Origin: Pedobacter sp. ASV17
GTDB taxonomy: Bacteria > Bacteroidota > Bacteroidia > Sphingobacteriales > Sphingobacteriaceae
Length of the DNA: 42,927 nucleotides
Assembly (NCBI RefSeq): GCF_016429065.1
Contig: NZ_JAELTX010000035.1
Span: forward strand, 1 to 42,927
Direction of reading: 5' to 3'
Shown: positions 31,685 through 39,610 of the stretch, piece by piece
Numbering within the stretch: the stretch's first letter is position 1
Layout: every line of letters starts with the position of its first letter
The notes under the pieces: model-generated
Told to the model about the DNA's origin: nothing
Seen by the model: only the letters and a program-made list of their open reading frames with translations
Databases searched by the model: none
Translations under genes and position numbers: made by a program

Positions 31685-31953
31685 TGTGCTTTTCTTTTGT
31701 TCGCTTCTGGAAAATTATCGGCATCATTACAGCCATAAGTGCGGGCGTAATATTCCCAGTTGCTTTTACAGGTGGCAGATAAGCGGTTGGGAATTTGGAT
31801 CGTATATTTTTTCCCGGTTGGACAAGTGTAACTGTAGTTGTAAGTTGAATTGTCAACCTTTTTTTCCTCTTCGGGCTCTTCGTCAAGTAGCTCGCAACCA
31901 AAAACAAAAAAGCAACTCGTCAGCAATAGAAATAAATTTTTACTTAGTTTCAT
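31675..31953 (-). CDS. Small cysteine-containing lipoprotein (92 aa)
   Basis: A 92-residue protein with lipobox FVFGC (Cys20), an acidic linker (ELLDEEPEEEKKVD) and a compact C-terminal part containing Cys44, Cys62, Cys75 and Cys91. These could form two disulfides in the periplasm (SYTCPTGKKYTIQIPN, TCKSNWEYYARTYGCNDADN). This looks like a small disulfide-stabilised surface domain; no family is recognised. It is translationally linked to the 78-residue protein and divergent from oxyR. Confidence 0.7.
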   Translation of the reverse strand: MKLSKNLFLLLTSCFFVFGCELLDEEPEEEKKVDNSTYNYSYTCPTGKKYTIQIPNRLSATCKSNWEYYARTYGCNDADNFPEANKRKAQCP

Positions 31954-32159
31954 CTTAATAAGATTTATTGATATCTCAAAGCTAGGGCTAGCAGCTATGC
32001 GCTCAAATACTCAAAAATTGGTATTTTTATATGGAGGTGTGGATGTTGTTTAGTTGTTTTTGATTATGTTTTTGACATATTTTAGGCTTTTTTGCCGTGT
32101 TTTTAGATAAATATTTGCTAAATTTATAGTGAAATAAAAACAATATCAATTTTAACTAT

Positions 32160-33092
32160 ATGACACTTGTTCAGCTTGAATACATCGTTGCCGTTGATAC
32201 TTATCGAAGTTTTGTTAGTGCAGCGGAGAAATGTTTTGTGACCCAGCCTACCTTAAGTATGCAAATACAGAAGCTGGAGGAATTTCTAAATGTCAAACTT
32301 TTTGACCGAAGTAAACAACCTGTGACACCTACAGAAATAGGTTCACAAATTATCGAGCAAGCCAGAATTGTGCTTCAAGAAAATAGTAAGATCAAAGAAA
32401 TCATTAGCAACCAACAGCAGGACATTACTGGAGAATTGAAAATTGGGATTATACCAACCATTGCTCCATATCTTTTACCCGAAGTGATTGCGGCAATGTT
32501 GCAAAAATATCCCGAGCTAAAATTGATGATTTGGGAGTATACTACCGAAGATATTATTCATCATCTTAAAACAGGTGTAATCGATTGTGGTATTTTAGCT
32601 ACCCCTTTGGTGGACACCAATATTGTGGAACAGCCGCTATACTATGAAACCTTTGTAGGTTATGTCAGTAAAAATAGTAAGCTGTTCAAGAAAAAGGCCA
32701 TTGATGCAGGAGATTTTGAAGAAGAGAACATTTGGTTGTTAAACGAAGGCCATTGCATGCGATCACAAGTTTTGAATATTTGCCGAACCACAAAGAATAA
32801 TAAACTACAGGCACTTACCTATAATACTGGCAGTGTAGAAACACTGATTAGAATGGTAGATGTGAATGATGGCACGACTTTGTTGCCTGAGCTTTCGTTA
32901 CACGATTTAAATAGCAAACAGCTTAACAAGGTGCGTTACTTTAGATCTCCCGAACCCGTGCGTGAAATCAGTTTGGTGACCCATAAAAGCTTTGTGAAAA
33001 AGAAAATGTTGAATGCCCTAAAGGAAGAGATACTTACACTGATTCCAAAAGGGATGAAAAACAGGAAGAAAAAAGATATTGTTGGGATTTAG
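32160..33092 (+). CDS. oxyR: Peroxide-responsive LysR-type regulator OxyR
   Basis: A 310-residue LysR-family regulator: winged HTH at the N-terminus (LEYIVAVDTYRSFVSAAEKC, TQPTLSMQIQKLEEFL), then a periplasmic-binding-protein-like sensor domain. The peroxide-sensing pair sits in LNEGHCMRSQVLNIC as Cys199 and Cys208, the same residue numbers as in E. coli OxyR, so oxidation to the 199-208 disulfide is expected. No catalase or peroxiredoxin gene adjoins it, so it acts on distant targets. The AhpD-like gene 6 kb away is a possible target, but no site was identified. Confidence 0.94.
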   Translation: MTLVQLEYIVAVDTYRSFVSAAEKCFVTQPTLSMQIQKLEEFLNVKLFDRSKQPVTPTEIGSQIIEQARIVLQENSKIKEIISNQQQDITGELKIGIIPTIAPYLLPEVIAAMLQKYPELKLMIWEYTTEDIIHHLKTGVIDCGILATPLVDTNIVEQPLYYETFVGYVSKNSKLFKKKAIDAGDFEEENIWLLNEGHCMRSQVLNICRTTKNNKLQALTYNTGSVETLIRMVDVNDGTTLLPELSLHDLNSKQLNKVRYFRSPEPVREISLVTHKSFVKKKMLNALKEEILTLIPKGMKNRKKKDIVGI

Positions 33093-33220
33093 CCAATATT
33101 AAATTGTGTTCGGATACACCGATGTGCCTATATGGTTGTAAAAAGTAGGTGAACCACATAGAAACATAGCTTTAAGGCCTGATGCTTAGAGAGTAGTTTC
33201 TTATCCGCAACTCACCCGTG

Positions 33221-34135
33221 TTAAACATCTAGATAAGCCGTTTTGATCAGTCGATTAGGTTTCAGATAAATGAATTGGCGGTTGGCGTCAATAATGATGT
33301 TGAAGCGTTTCAGCACATCGCCACCTAGGATGCTCATTTTTTGTCGACCGATTGCACCATCAAAAAAGCCAACGGGAATATCATCAAGTTTTAAACTGCC
33401 AATACTGAAACTAGGCAATATCGCTTTCTTTGTTTTGAGTACATTGCCATAAGAATCTTTCAATTGTTTTTCGCTAACGGTTTTCAATTGTTCAGAGAGT
33501 TTGTTGGTAGACGAGAAAAGGTCATCAAATAAAATGGTTCCTGCATAGCCAGAGTGGATCAAGAATCTGTTTTTAAATACCTTGGTGCCAATTTCGGAAG
33601 CGCCCTCTACAAACATCATGTCGTTTTCATAATTAATGCTGGCTTTATGGTAGCCTTTTATGTTTTTAGGGAGTTCAAGGCTTACAGTAAGTTCCAGTGT
33701 CTCGAAATCAATCGACACTACTTTATCCTTAAAAAGGTCTAGCCCAAACTTTCCATCGGTGGCAGGACCTGAGTTCTTGTTTTCCCAAATGGGAATGCTT
33801 TTCCACGTCATTTCGCCAATTTGTAGGTCGTTGCTTTTGCTGTGTCTGGAAGTGTTTCCTGCTCCGCCCCAGCTGCTTACGCTATCTGTTCTATCAAAAG
33901 AAACGCTCTTTACCCTTTTTAGGGCCTCTTCGGTAAGTGTTACCGACGAAGCTGCCAGGTGAAACATCAGTTCAATGGTATCTTTTTTGTTTAAAACCCC
34001 TTTGATGGAAATGTTATTATGAGCCGTTAGCTTAAAAGGAATTAGATATTTCTGATGTGTGTTTAAGTTTTGGGCAGATAACTGATTAACGCACAAAAAT
34101 AAAAAGATGACTAAGATGTATTTTTTGAGGCACAT
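33221..34135 (-). CDS. Retropepsin-like exported protein with altered active sites
   Basis: A 304-residue exported protein (signal peptide KYILVIFLFLCVNQLSAQ) with two beta-rich lobes arranged like pepsin-type aspartyl proteases. Where an aspartyl protease would have D[TS]G, lobe 1 has ELMFHLAASSVTLTEE and lobe 2 has FLIHSGYAGTILFDDLF, so the catalytic Asp is replaced by His in both. The fold signatures remain (DGKFGLDLFKDKVVSIDFE, MSILGGDVLKRFNIIIDANRQFIYL). It is probably a non-catalytic or differently acting relative. The frame extends to 34216, but the Met at 34135 places the signal peptide correctly. Confidence 0.75.
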   Translation of the reverse strand: MCLKKYILVIFLFLCVNQLSAQNLNTHQKYLIPFKLTAHNNISIKGVLNKKDTIELMFHLAASSVTLTEEALKRVKSVSFDRTDSVSSWGGAGNTSRHSKSNDLQIGEMTWKSIPIWENKNSGPATDGKFGLDLFKDKVVSIDFETLELTVSLELPKNIKGYHKASINYENDMMFVEGASEIGTKVFKNRFLIHSGYAGTILFDDLFSSTNKLSEQLKTVSEKQLKDSYGNVLKTKKAILPSFSIGSLKLDDIPVGFFDGAIGRQKMSILGGDVLKRFNIIIDANRQFIYLKPNRLIKTAYLDV

Positions 34136-34360
34136 TTTGATTAAAGATAGAAATGATATCATGTAGTTGCTGCTATAAAAATACACATTCAAAGCACTAA
34201 AGCATAATAAAATCACCCTAAAGGGGTTACTGTGAGCGATGTAAATATTTTAACCTTTGTTTTTAGTCAGGTAATCAACAAATACTTAACAAATGAGAAA
34301 AAAGAAAATTAAAACATAGACGCAAAACCAGCGTCAAATTTACCTATCTAACCTTTACTT

Positions 34361-34987
34361 ATGAAAAACGATTTGCGCATTGTAATTATCGACGATGACC
34401 AAATATGGCGAAGCGGATGCGAATTGCTATTGTCTGAAATTGAAGGGTTTGCTGTAATTGGAAGCTATGGGCTTTTGCTCTTGGACCTGAAAATTTTAGA
34501 GAGCGATCAACCTCATTTAATCCTTTTTGGCATCAATCAGCCAAGCTTTAACCATGTTAAAATTTTAGCCGAAATTAAAAGCCTGATTCCACGGGCCCAT
34601 GTTCTCATTTTGGCAATCCTTTCGCATTCCGAAGTGGTTTTTGAGACTTTTAAGATTGGTGTTTCTGGTTATATCACTAAAGACTTGAGTATCGATAAGC
34701 TGCTGGAGGCTATTAAAGTGGTGATGGATGGTGGTGGAGTGTTCAGTGCTGATGTCACAAAAATGGTGATCAATTCTTTTCAAATCAATTCAGATTCCCC
34801 TTTAACGAAAAGAGAAACGGAAATTTTGCAGCGTATTTCCGAAGGACAAACTAAATCGCAAATAGCTGTTGAACTCTTTATCAATCAGAATACGGTACGG
34901 ACCCATGTTAAAAATATTTATGTAAAACTCAATGTGAAATCTAGGTCGGAAGCCATCAAAGCCGCTAAGAATAAGCGTTTTATATGA
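34361..34987 (+). CDS. LuxR/NarL-type regulator with phosphorylation-deficient receiver
   Basis: A 208-residue two-domain regulator. The receiver keeps the acidic pair (IDDDQ, 10-14) and the switch lysine (YITKD, Lys107). The phospho-acceptor Asp is Gly57 (PHLILFGINQP) and the conserved Thr/Ser is Ala85 (VLILAILS), so normal phosphorylation is unlikely. The C-terminal LuxR HTH is intact (LTKRETEILQRISEGQTKSQIAVELFINQNTVRTHVKNIYVKLNV, about 144-188). It begins the locus leading to AraC and SusCD. No sensor kinase is adjacent. Confidence 0.88.
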   Translation: MKNDLRIVIIDDDQIWRSGCELLLSEIEGFAVIGSYGLLLLDLKILESDQPHLILFGINQPSFNHVKILAEIKSLIPRAHVLILAILSHSEVVFETFKIGVSGYITKDLSIDKLLEAIKVVMDGGGVFSADVTKMVINSFQINSDSPLTKRETEILQRISEGQTKSQIAVELFINQNTVRTHVKNIYVKLNVKSRSEAIKAAKNKRFI

Positions 34988-35059
34988 TTAAATCCCCCTT
35001 TTGGGGTGATACGGTCGATTGGTTATCGTGTTAAATTTAGGGCTTACCTATTTAAGACA

Positions 35060-35416
35060 ATGAAAAAGCTGACGATAATCCATTATCATGTCAGGGTTAG
35101 CAATCTATTGAAGGCTATTGCTTTTTTTAGAGAACAGCTAGGCCTACAAGTAGAGAAAACATCACTCAAGCATTTTGATGGCGCTATTGTTTCTTATAGC
35201 CCAACACTTCAAATCTTCCTTTCCGAAAAGGTATATCTAGAACAAACCGATGAGGTACATCTTTACACAGAAGACTGCTTGGAGCATTACTGTCACCTTA
35301 AGACGAAGAATGTAACGTTCGAAAACAAACCACATTATTTGCCTTCGGGGCTTTCTGTAGTATTTACAGACACGGACGGCAACAGATATCGCTTGCTCGA
35401 ATCACGTAGCTATTAA
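35060..35416 (+). CDS. VOC (glyoxalase/bleomycin-resistance fold) protein
   Basis: A 118-residue vicinal-oxygen-chelate protein. IIHYHVRVSNLLKAIAFFREQLGLQVEK is the first beta-alpha-beta module; LSVVFTDTDGNRYRLLES is the C-terminal module with the FxDxDGNxxxLxE signature. Possible metal ligands are His8 or His10 and the terminal Glu. No specific reaction can be named. The frame opens at 35006, but the ATG at 35060 matches the fold start. It lies between the LuxR gene (72 nt gap) and the AraC gene (17 nt gap), so it is probably part of that transcription unit. Confidence 0.82.
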   Translation: MKKLTIIHYHVRVSNLLKAIAFFREQLGLQVEKTSLKHFDGAIVSYSPTLQIFLSEKVYLEQTDEVHLYTEDCLEHYCHLKTKNVTFENKPHYLPSGLSVVFTDTDGNRYRLLESRSY

Positions 35417-35433
35417 TTTAAACCGATTTTGTC

Positions 35434-36294
35434 ATGCGTTATTTCAAAGAATTTAGCAACCGTAATAGGATTGTAAGTGAACACACTTGTAATGCTGTGA
35501 GTAATTTGCAGGATACTTCTTGTTACGTCATTAAGTTTGTAATGTCGGGCAGCGAGAAGTGTATTGTGAACAGTAGGGCAATAAACATCTTTCCCGATAG
35601 TTTTACGGTAATCAATGCGGGAACGGATCATTGTAGTTTAATTGATTCAATTACTCCAGTTAGCACATTAGCCATTTATCTTAATACGCAATTTGTGGAG
35701 GATTTTAATCGCCTTTTCTTTTTGGATCATGAGCAACAGCTCGCACATACAGCACTTAAAGAGAAGCCGCAATTTGTAGAAACATTATATCCGTTAGTGG
35801 GAAACCTAAGGTATAACATCGGGCACTTAAAAAGGCAGATTGATAAAGGGGTAGAAGATGAAATGCTGCTGAATGAGTACCTACATCATTGCCTGTTTGG
35901 TTATTATCAGATTTATCGTAAGGAAATCGATGAAAAATATCAAAGCTTGGAGTTTTTAAAGGTCAAGACCAGAAAGGAGATTTTTAGGCGGCTTTTGCTA
36001 GCTAAGGAATACTTGCATGGTAATTTATATAAAGAAATTAAATTGGAAGACCTGGCTAAATATTGTTGCCTTTCCACCAATCATTTGCTACGTACGTTTA
36101 AAAAAGTGTATGGGCAAAGTCCATATCAATATCTGATTCATCTCCGTTTAGATCGAGCGAAATTGCTTTTAAGAACAACAGATTATCCATCAAGTGAAAT
36201 TACTCGCTTGGTTGGTTTTGAAAGCCCCAGCTCGTTTGTAAGGCTTTTTAAAACTTGTGTGGGTACAACGCCTTCCAAGTACAGAGAAAGTTAA
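35434..36294 (+). CDS. AraC-family transcriptional regulator
   Basis: A 286-residue regulator. The N-terminal part (1-150) is a ligand/dimerisation domain with cupin-like beta segments (DTSCYVIKFVMSGSEKCIVNS, IFPDSFTVINAGTDHCSLID). The C-terminal double HTH (about 188-284) has IKLEDLAKYCCLSTNHLLRTFKKVYGQSPYQYL and the second-helix signature SSEITRLVGFESPSSFVRLFKTCVGTTPSKYR. It precedes susC and, by position, is the best candidate to bind the 25-bp elements at 36351 and 36509. Its effector is unknown. Confidence 0.92.
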   Translation: MRYFKEFSNRNRIVSEHTCNAVSNLQDTSCYVIKFVMSGSEKCIVNSRAINIFPDSFTVINAGTDHCSLIDSITPVSTLAIYLNTQFVEDFNRLFFLDHEQQLAHTALKEKPQFVETLYPLVGNLRYNIGHLKRQIDKGVEDEMLLNEYLHHCLFGYYQIYRKEIDEKYQSLEFLKVKTRKEIFRRLLLAKEYLHGNLYKEIKLEDLAKYCCLSTNHLLRTFKKVYGQSPYQYLIHLRLDRAKLLLRTTDYPSSEITRLVGFESPSSFVRLFKTCVGTTPSKYRES

Positions 36295-36350
36295 TGCTGT
36301 TTTTTAGAGTTTTTTTGTTTAAGTTGTTGTTGCTCATTTGTTTGTAAATT

Positions 36351-36400
36351 AAAAAAGGTGATTTTCGCACATTTTTTTATCAAAAGTCAACTTATATTTG
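36351..36400 (+). promoter_or_regulatory. 25-bp element plus -7 box, copy 1
   Basis: A six-A run and GGTGATTTTCGCACATTTT (36351-36375) precede TATATTTG (36393-36400), a full TAnnTTTG match. The TTTG ends 29 nt after CACA, identical to the other two copies. Transcription would start near 36407, ahead of the terminator at 36457, so it probably does not reach susC efficiently. Confidence 0.75.
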
Positions 36401-36406
36401 AAAAGG

Positions 36407-36496
36407 TAACGGACAGATTTTGTAGAAGTTTAGCCGTTTAGTTAATAATTAATTTGGAAAAGCAAACGCCAGGATTGGGTTTGCTTTTCGTTTTTT
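36407..36496 (+). ncRNA. Candidate short RNA or attenuated susC leader
   Basis: Between the copy-1 promoter (predicted start near 36407) and the intrinsic terminator (T-run 36491-36496) lie about 90 nt with no ORF. A discrete small RNA is therefore possible. Alternatively the terminator serves araC read-through, or attenuates a long susC leader. No family is recognised; this is a prediction from promoter and terminator positions only. Confidence 0.4.
36457..36496 (+). terminator. Intrinsic terminator between araC and susC
   Basis: GAAAAGCAAAC (36457-36467) and GTTTGCTTTTC (36479-36489) form a perfect 11-bp stem with an 11-nt loop, followed by G and six Ts. It lies between element copies 1 and 2. 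Confidence 0.85.
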
Positions 36497-36508
36497 ATAC
36501 CCATTTTC

Positions 36509-36558
36509 AAAAAAGGTGATTTTCGCACATTTTGTCAAATATGCTTGGCCGTACTTTG
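36509..36558 (+). promoter_or_regulatory. 25-bp element plus -7 box, copy 2 (susC promoter)
   Basis: Bases 36509-36533 are identical to copy 1 over 25 nt. A TTTG at 36531-36534 and TACTTTG at 36552-36558, 17 nt apart, form a near-consensus promoter. The TTTG again ends 29 nt after CACA. The predicted start near 36565 gives susC a leader of about 63 nt. Confidence 0.78.
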
Positions 36559-36627
36559 TAGTGTAAGGGCCCAACCAAATACGGCCCTAAAAATAAAACA
36601 CTATTAACTAACTAAATCAGTATTCTT

Positions 36628-39600
36628 ATGAAACAAAAATTACTATTAGTGGTAATTGTCGTTTTGCACTGTTTTGTAGCCTTTGCTCAAAATAGGACAA
36701 TAACAGGCAAAGTCATTTCCAAGGAAGATGGACAGCCACTGCCTGGGGTGAGCGTAAAAGTAACGGGCACTAAAATCGGCACAACTACCTTGGCCAACGG
36801 TAGTTTCACCTTATCTATTCCTGCTAATGCACGCTCCTTGGAGGTTAGCTATATTGGTTATGCTACCCAAACCATAGATATAGGTTCGGAAAGTGTAGTT
36901 AACGTGTCGTTGTCGGAAGATACCAAGGCCTTGGGCGAGGTGGTTGTGGTAGGTTATGGAACACAGAATAAAACGCTAAGTACGCAAACAACAGGTATCG
37001 TAAAAGCAGAGTCTTTCAAAAACATGCCTATTCAAACACCTCAGCAAATTCTACAAGGCCAAATAGCTGGTGTGAATATGGTTAACTCGTCGGGTGTGCT
37101 TGGTGCAGAAGCACAAATTACAGTTCGTGGAGGGTCGTCTCTTGGTGCTGGTGGTAGGCCCCTATATGTGATTGATGGTGTTCCTTTGAATTCTTCTGGA
37201 GGAGACTACACTCAGACACAAGGAGGGTCTTCAGCCTTAAATCCTTTATTAAATATTAATGCGAACGACATTGAATCTATGACAGTTCTAAAGGATGCAT
37301 CCGCAGTGGCAATATATGGTTCAAGAGGATCTAATGGTGTAATCTTAATTACCACTAAAAGGGGATCTGCCGGTAAAACGAGGATAAATGCAGATTTTTT
37401 TAGTGGTTTTTCGGAACCAACAGCCTTGGAGAAAATGATGAATGCGGATCAATGGCGTCAATTCAGGGGAGATTACCTAAGAGCAAATGGAGCTGCCGTC
37501 CCGAATTATCCAACAACAAGTTTTGATTGGGTGGATGCGGTTGTTAGAACGGGAAAGATGAATACCGCTAACCTAAGTGCTGCTGGAGGTGATGCTAAAA
37601 CACAATTTTTTGTTGGAGGAACTCTTGCTAAAGAAAGCGGTTATACGATCGGAAATGATTTGAACCGTTTATCTGGAAGAATCAATTTGAATCATAAAGT
37701 ATCCGACAAAATCAATTTAGGAGTGAATTATAATCTGTCTAGGGTTAACATGAACCGTATAGGTGCTGAAAATAGTACCGCAGCTCCTTTAACCTCTGCT
37801 TTTCTTCAACTGCCATATGTTACGCCTTATGGGCCTGATGGAAAGTATGTAAATACGGGTTTTATTGCTAATGTATTGGCAATAAATGCAACGGGGATCA
37901 ATAAAAACTTTTCTAATAGAAGTACTGGAAATGCATTTGCAGAATGGACTATTATTGATGGGCTGAAATTTAAAACAGATTGGGGAATGGATAGGTACGG
38001 AGTGGATGAAAAGAAAAGGAATGCCGATATAACAACTCCTGGTGGATATGCTTACAGAACAAATTATACCGATAACAAATGGCTTACATCAAATACTTTA
38101 AGTTATTCAAAAACCTTTGATAAACATCAGTTAAAAGGATTGCTGGGTTACGGTTTTGAGACTTCTACACTTACACAAATTTTGGTGGAAGGAACTGGAT
38201 TTGTAAGTGATGACTTGCCTAACGTAGGATCGGCCTCAACCCCTGTTACCGCTTCAGAGAATATATTTGATTGGGCTTTGGAATCTCAATTTGCACGCTT
38301 AAGCTACGATTATGACAATCGTTATTTGTTTGAGGGCTCTTTTAGAAGAGATGGCTCATCTAGATTCGGGGCTAATAAAAAATATGGTAATTTTTATGCA
38401 TTATCAGGAGGGTGGCTCATTTCGAATGAGCAGTTCTTTAACAAAAGTAATAAGTACGTACAATCTTTGAAGCTGACAGCGAGTTATGGTACGGCTGGGA
38501 ACGACAATATAGGGTATTATGGTTTTATGGGAACTTTTGCTTCTGGAGCTAATTATCTTGCACAGGCGGGCTTAGCACCTGGTGTGGTTCCCAATCCAGA
38601 TTTGAGTTGGGAAGAAACTGCGCAATTTGATGTTGGTATATCTGCAAGGATTTTCAAAGCAATAGATTTGCAGTTAAACTATTATAATAAAAATACCACA
38701 GGTTTATTGGTAAGTGCCCCTTACCCTTTTACTACTGGATTTGCATCTGCTTCAAAAAATGTAGGCACTTTGAGAAATCGAGGATTTGAAATTTCGATCA
38801 ACTCAGATAATATCAAGAATTCAAATTTTAGCTGGTCTACCTCTTTTAATATCGCTTTTAACAAGAATAAGGTGACGTCTCTACCAAAGAATTTAGATGA
38901 GGATGGTCGTGATTTCTTGACGGGAAGCGTTGTTCAACGAGCCATTGTTGGTTACTCAAAAAACTCATTCTATTTAATTAGATATAAAGGAATAAACCCG
39001 CAAACTGGGAATGCCGAATGGTTAAAGAAAGATGGTACCGCTACAACAAGCCCAACGCCAGCTGATCGCGTAATTGTTGGAAAGGCTGATCCAGATTTTC
39101 AAGGAGGGATAACAAATTCCTTTAAGTATAAAAATTTTGATTTTTCTGCATTTTTCAATTTCTCTTATGGAAATGATGTGTACTTAGATGGTTTAACATT
39201 TACTGATAATTTTAGCTCTGGTTCCTATAACAAGAGTATTGAGTTGTTGAACTATTGGAAGCAAGCAGGCGATAATGCTTTTGCACCAGCTTTAAATAGC
39301 CCTACTAGAACAACTTATCATCAAGCTTCGACGAAACAATTGCTGGATGGGTCTTATCTCAGACTTAAATCGATAACTTTTGGTTATAATCTTCCACCTG
39401 CATTTTTACAAAGAACAAAGTTGTTTTCGAGCTTGAGGGTTTATTTCTTAGCTCAAAATATTTGGACCATTAAGAATAAAAACTTCCGTGGAGATCCAGA
39501 AATATCCGCTAATGGTGCAAGTAATCTAGTGGTAGGTCAAAGTTTTTTTGCGTTGCCACAAGCAAAGTCATACACCTTTGGAGTAAATATTGGCCTTTAA
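36628..39600 (+). CDS. SusC/RagA-type TonB-linked outer-membrane transporter
   Basis: A 990-residue SusC-family transporter: signal peptide (VVLHCFVAFAQ), CarboxypepD_reg-like domain (about 24-100, TGKVISKEDGQPLPGVSVKV), TonB-box-like EVVVVGYGTQ, and a plug with QILQGQIAGVNMVNSSGVLG, ITVRGGSSLGAGGRPLYVID and DASAVAIYGSRGSNGVILIT. The C-terminal barrel ends YTFGVNIGL. It imports glycans or peptides captured by the SusD partner. No STN domain is present, so regulation through an anti-sigma factor is not expected, consistent with the AraC gene upstream. No glycoside hydrolase or peptidase is encoded nearby, leaving the substrate open. Confidence 0.95.
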   Translation: MKQKLLLVVIVVLHCFVAFAQNRTITGKVISKEDGQPLPGVSVKVTGTKIGTTTLANGSFTLSIPANARSLEVSYIGYATQTIDIGSESVVNVSLSEDTKALGEVVVVGYGTQNKTLSTQTTGIVKAESFKNMPIQTPQQILQGQIAGVNMVNSSGVLGAEAQITVRGGSSLGAGGRPLYVIDGVPLNSSGGDYTQTQGGSSALNPLLNINANDIESMTVLKDASAVAIYGSRGSNGVILITTKRGSAGKTRINADFFSGFSEPTALEKMMNADQWRQFRGDYLRANGAAVPNYPTTSFDWVDAVVRTGKMNTANLSAAGGDAKTQFFVGGTLAKESGYTIGNDLNRLSGRINLNHKVSDKINLGVNYNLSRVNMNRIGAENSTAAPLTSAFLQLPYVTPYGPDGKYVNTGFIANVLAINATGINKNFSNRSTGNAFAEWTIIDGLKFKTDWGMDRYGVDEKKRNADITTPGGYAYRTNYTDNKWLTSNTLSYSKTFDKHQLKGLLGYGFETSTLTQILVEGTGFVSDDLPNVGSASTPVTASENIFDWALESQFARLSYDYDNRYLFEGSFRRDGSSRFGANKKYGNFYALSGGWLISNEQFFNKSNKYVQSLKLTASYGTAGNDNIGYYGFMGTFASGANYLAQAGLAPGVVPNPDLSWEETAQFDVGISARIFKAIDLQLNYYNKNTTGLLVSAPYPFTTGFASASKNVGTLRNRGFEISINSDNIKNSNFSWSTSFNIAFNKNKVTSLPKNLDEDGRDFLTGSVVQRAIVGYSKNSFYLIRYKGINPQTGNAEWLKKDGTATTSPTPADRVIVGKADPDFQGGITNSFKYKNFDFSAFFNFSYGNDVYLDGLTFTDNFSSGSYNKSIELLNYWKQAGDNAFAPALNSPTRTTYHQASTKQLLDGSYLRLKSITFGYNLPPAFLQRTKLFSSLRVYFLAQNIWTIKNKNFRGDPEISANGASNLVVGQSFFALPQAKSYTFGVNIGL

Positions 39601-39610
39601 AACTAAAAAC

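Noticed and set aside
31611..32053. Plus-strand ORFs opposite the small lipoprotein pair
   Set aside because: The minus-strand genes have a lipobox and a signal peptide and overlap in operon fashion; the plus-strand frames lack any such feature.
33111..33207. CGGATA/TATCCG pair as a terminator between oxyR and the retropepsin-like gene
   Set aside because: Only six pairs over a 97-bp span with no T-run; it includes ACCACATAGAAACATAG repeat-like debris but no convincing hairpin.
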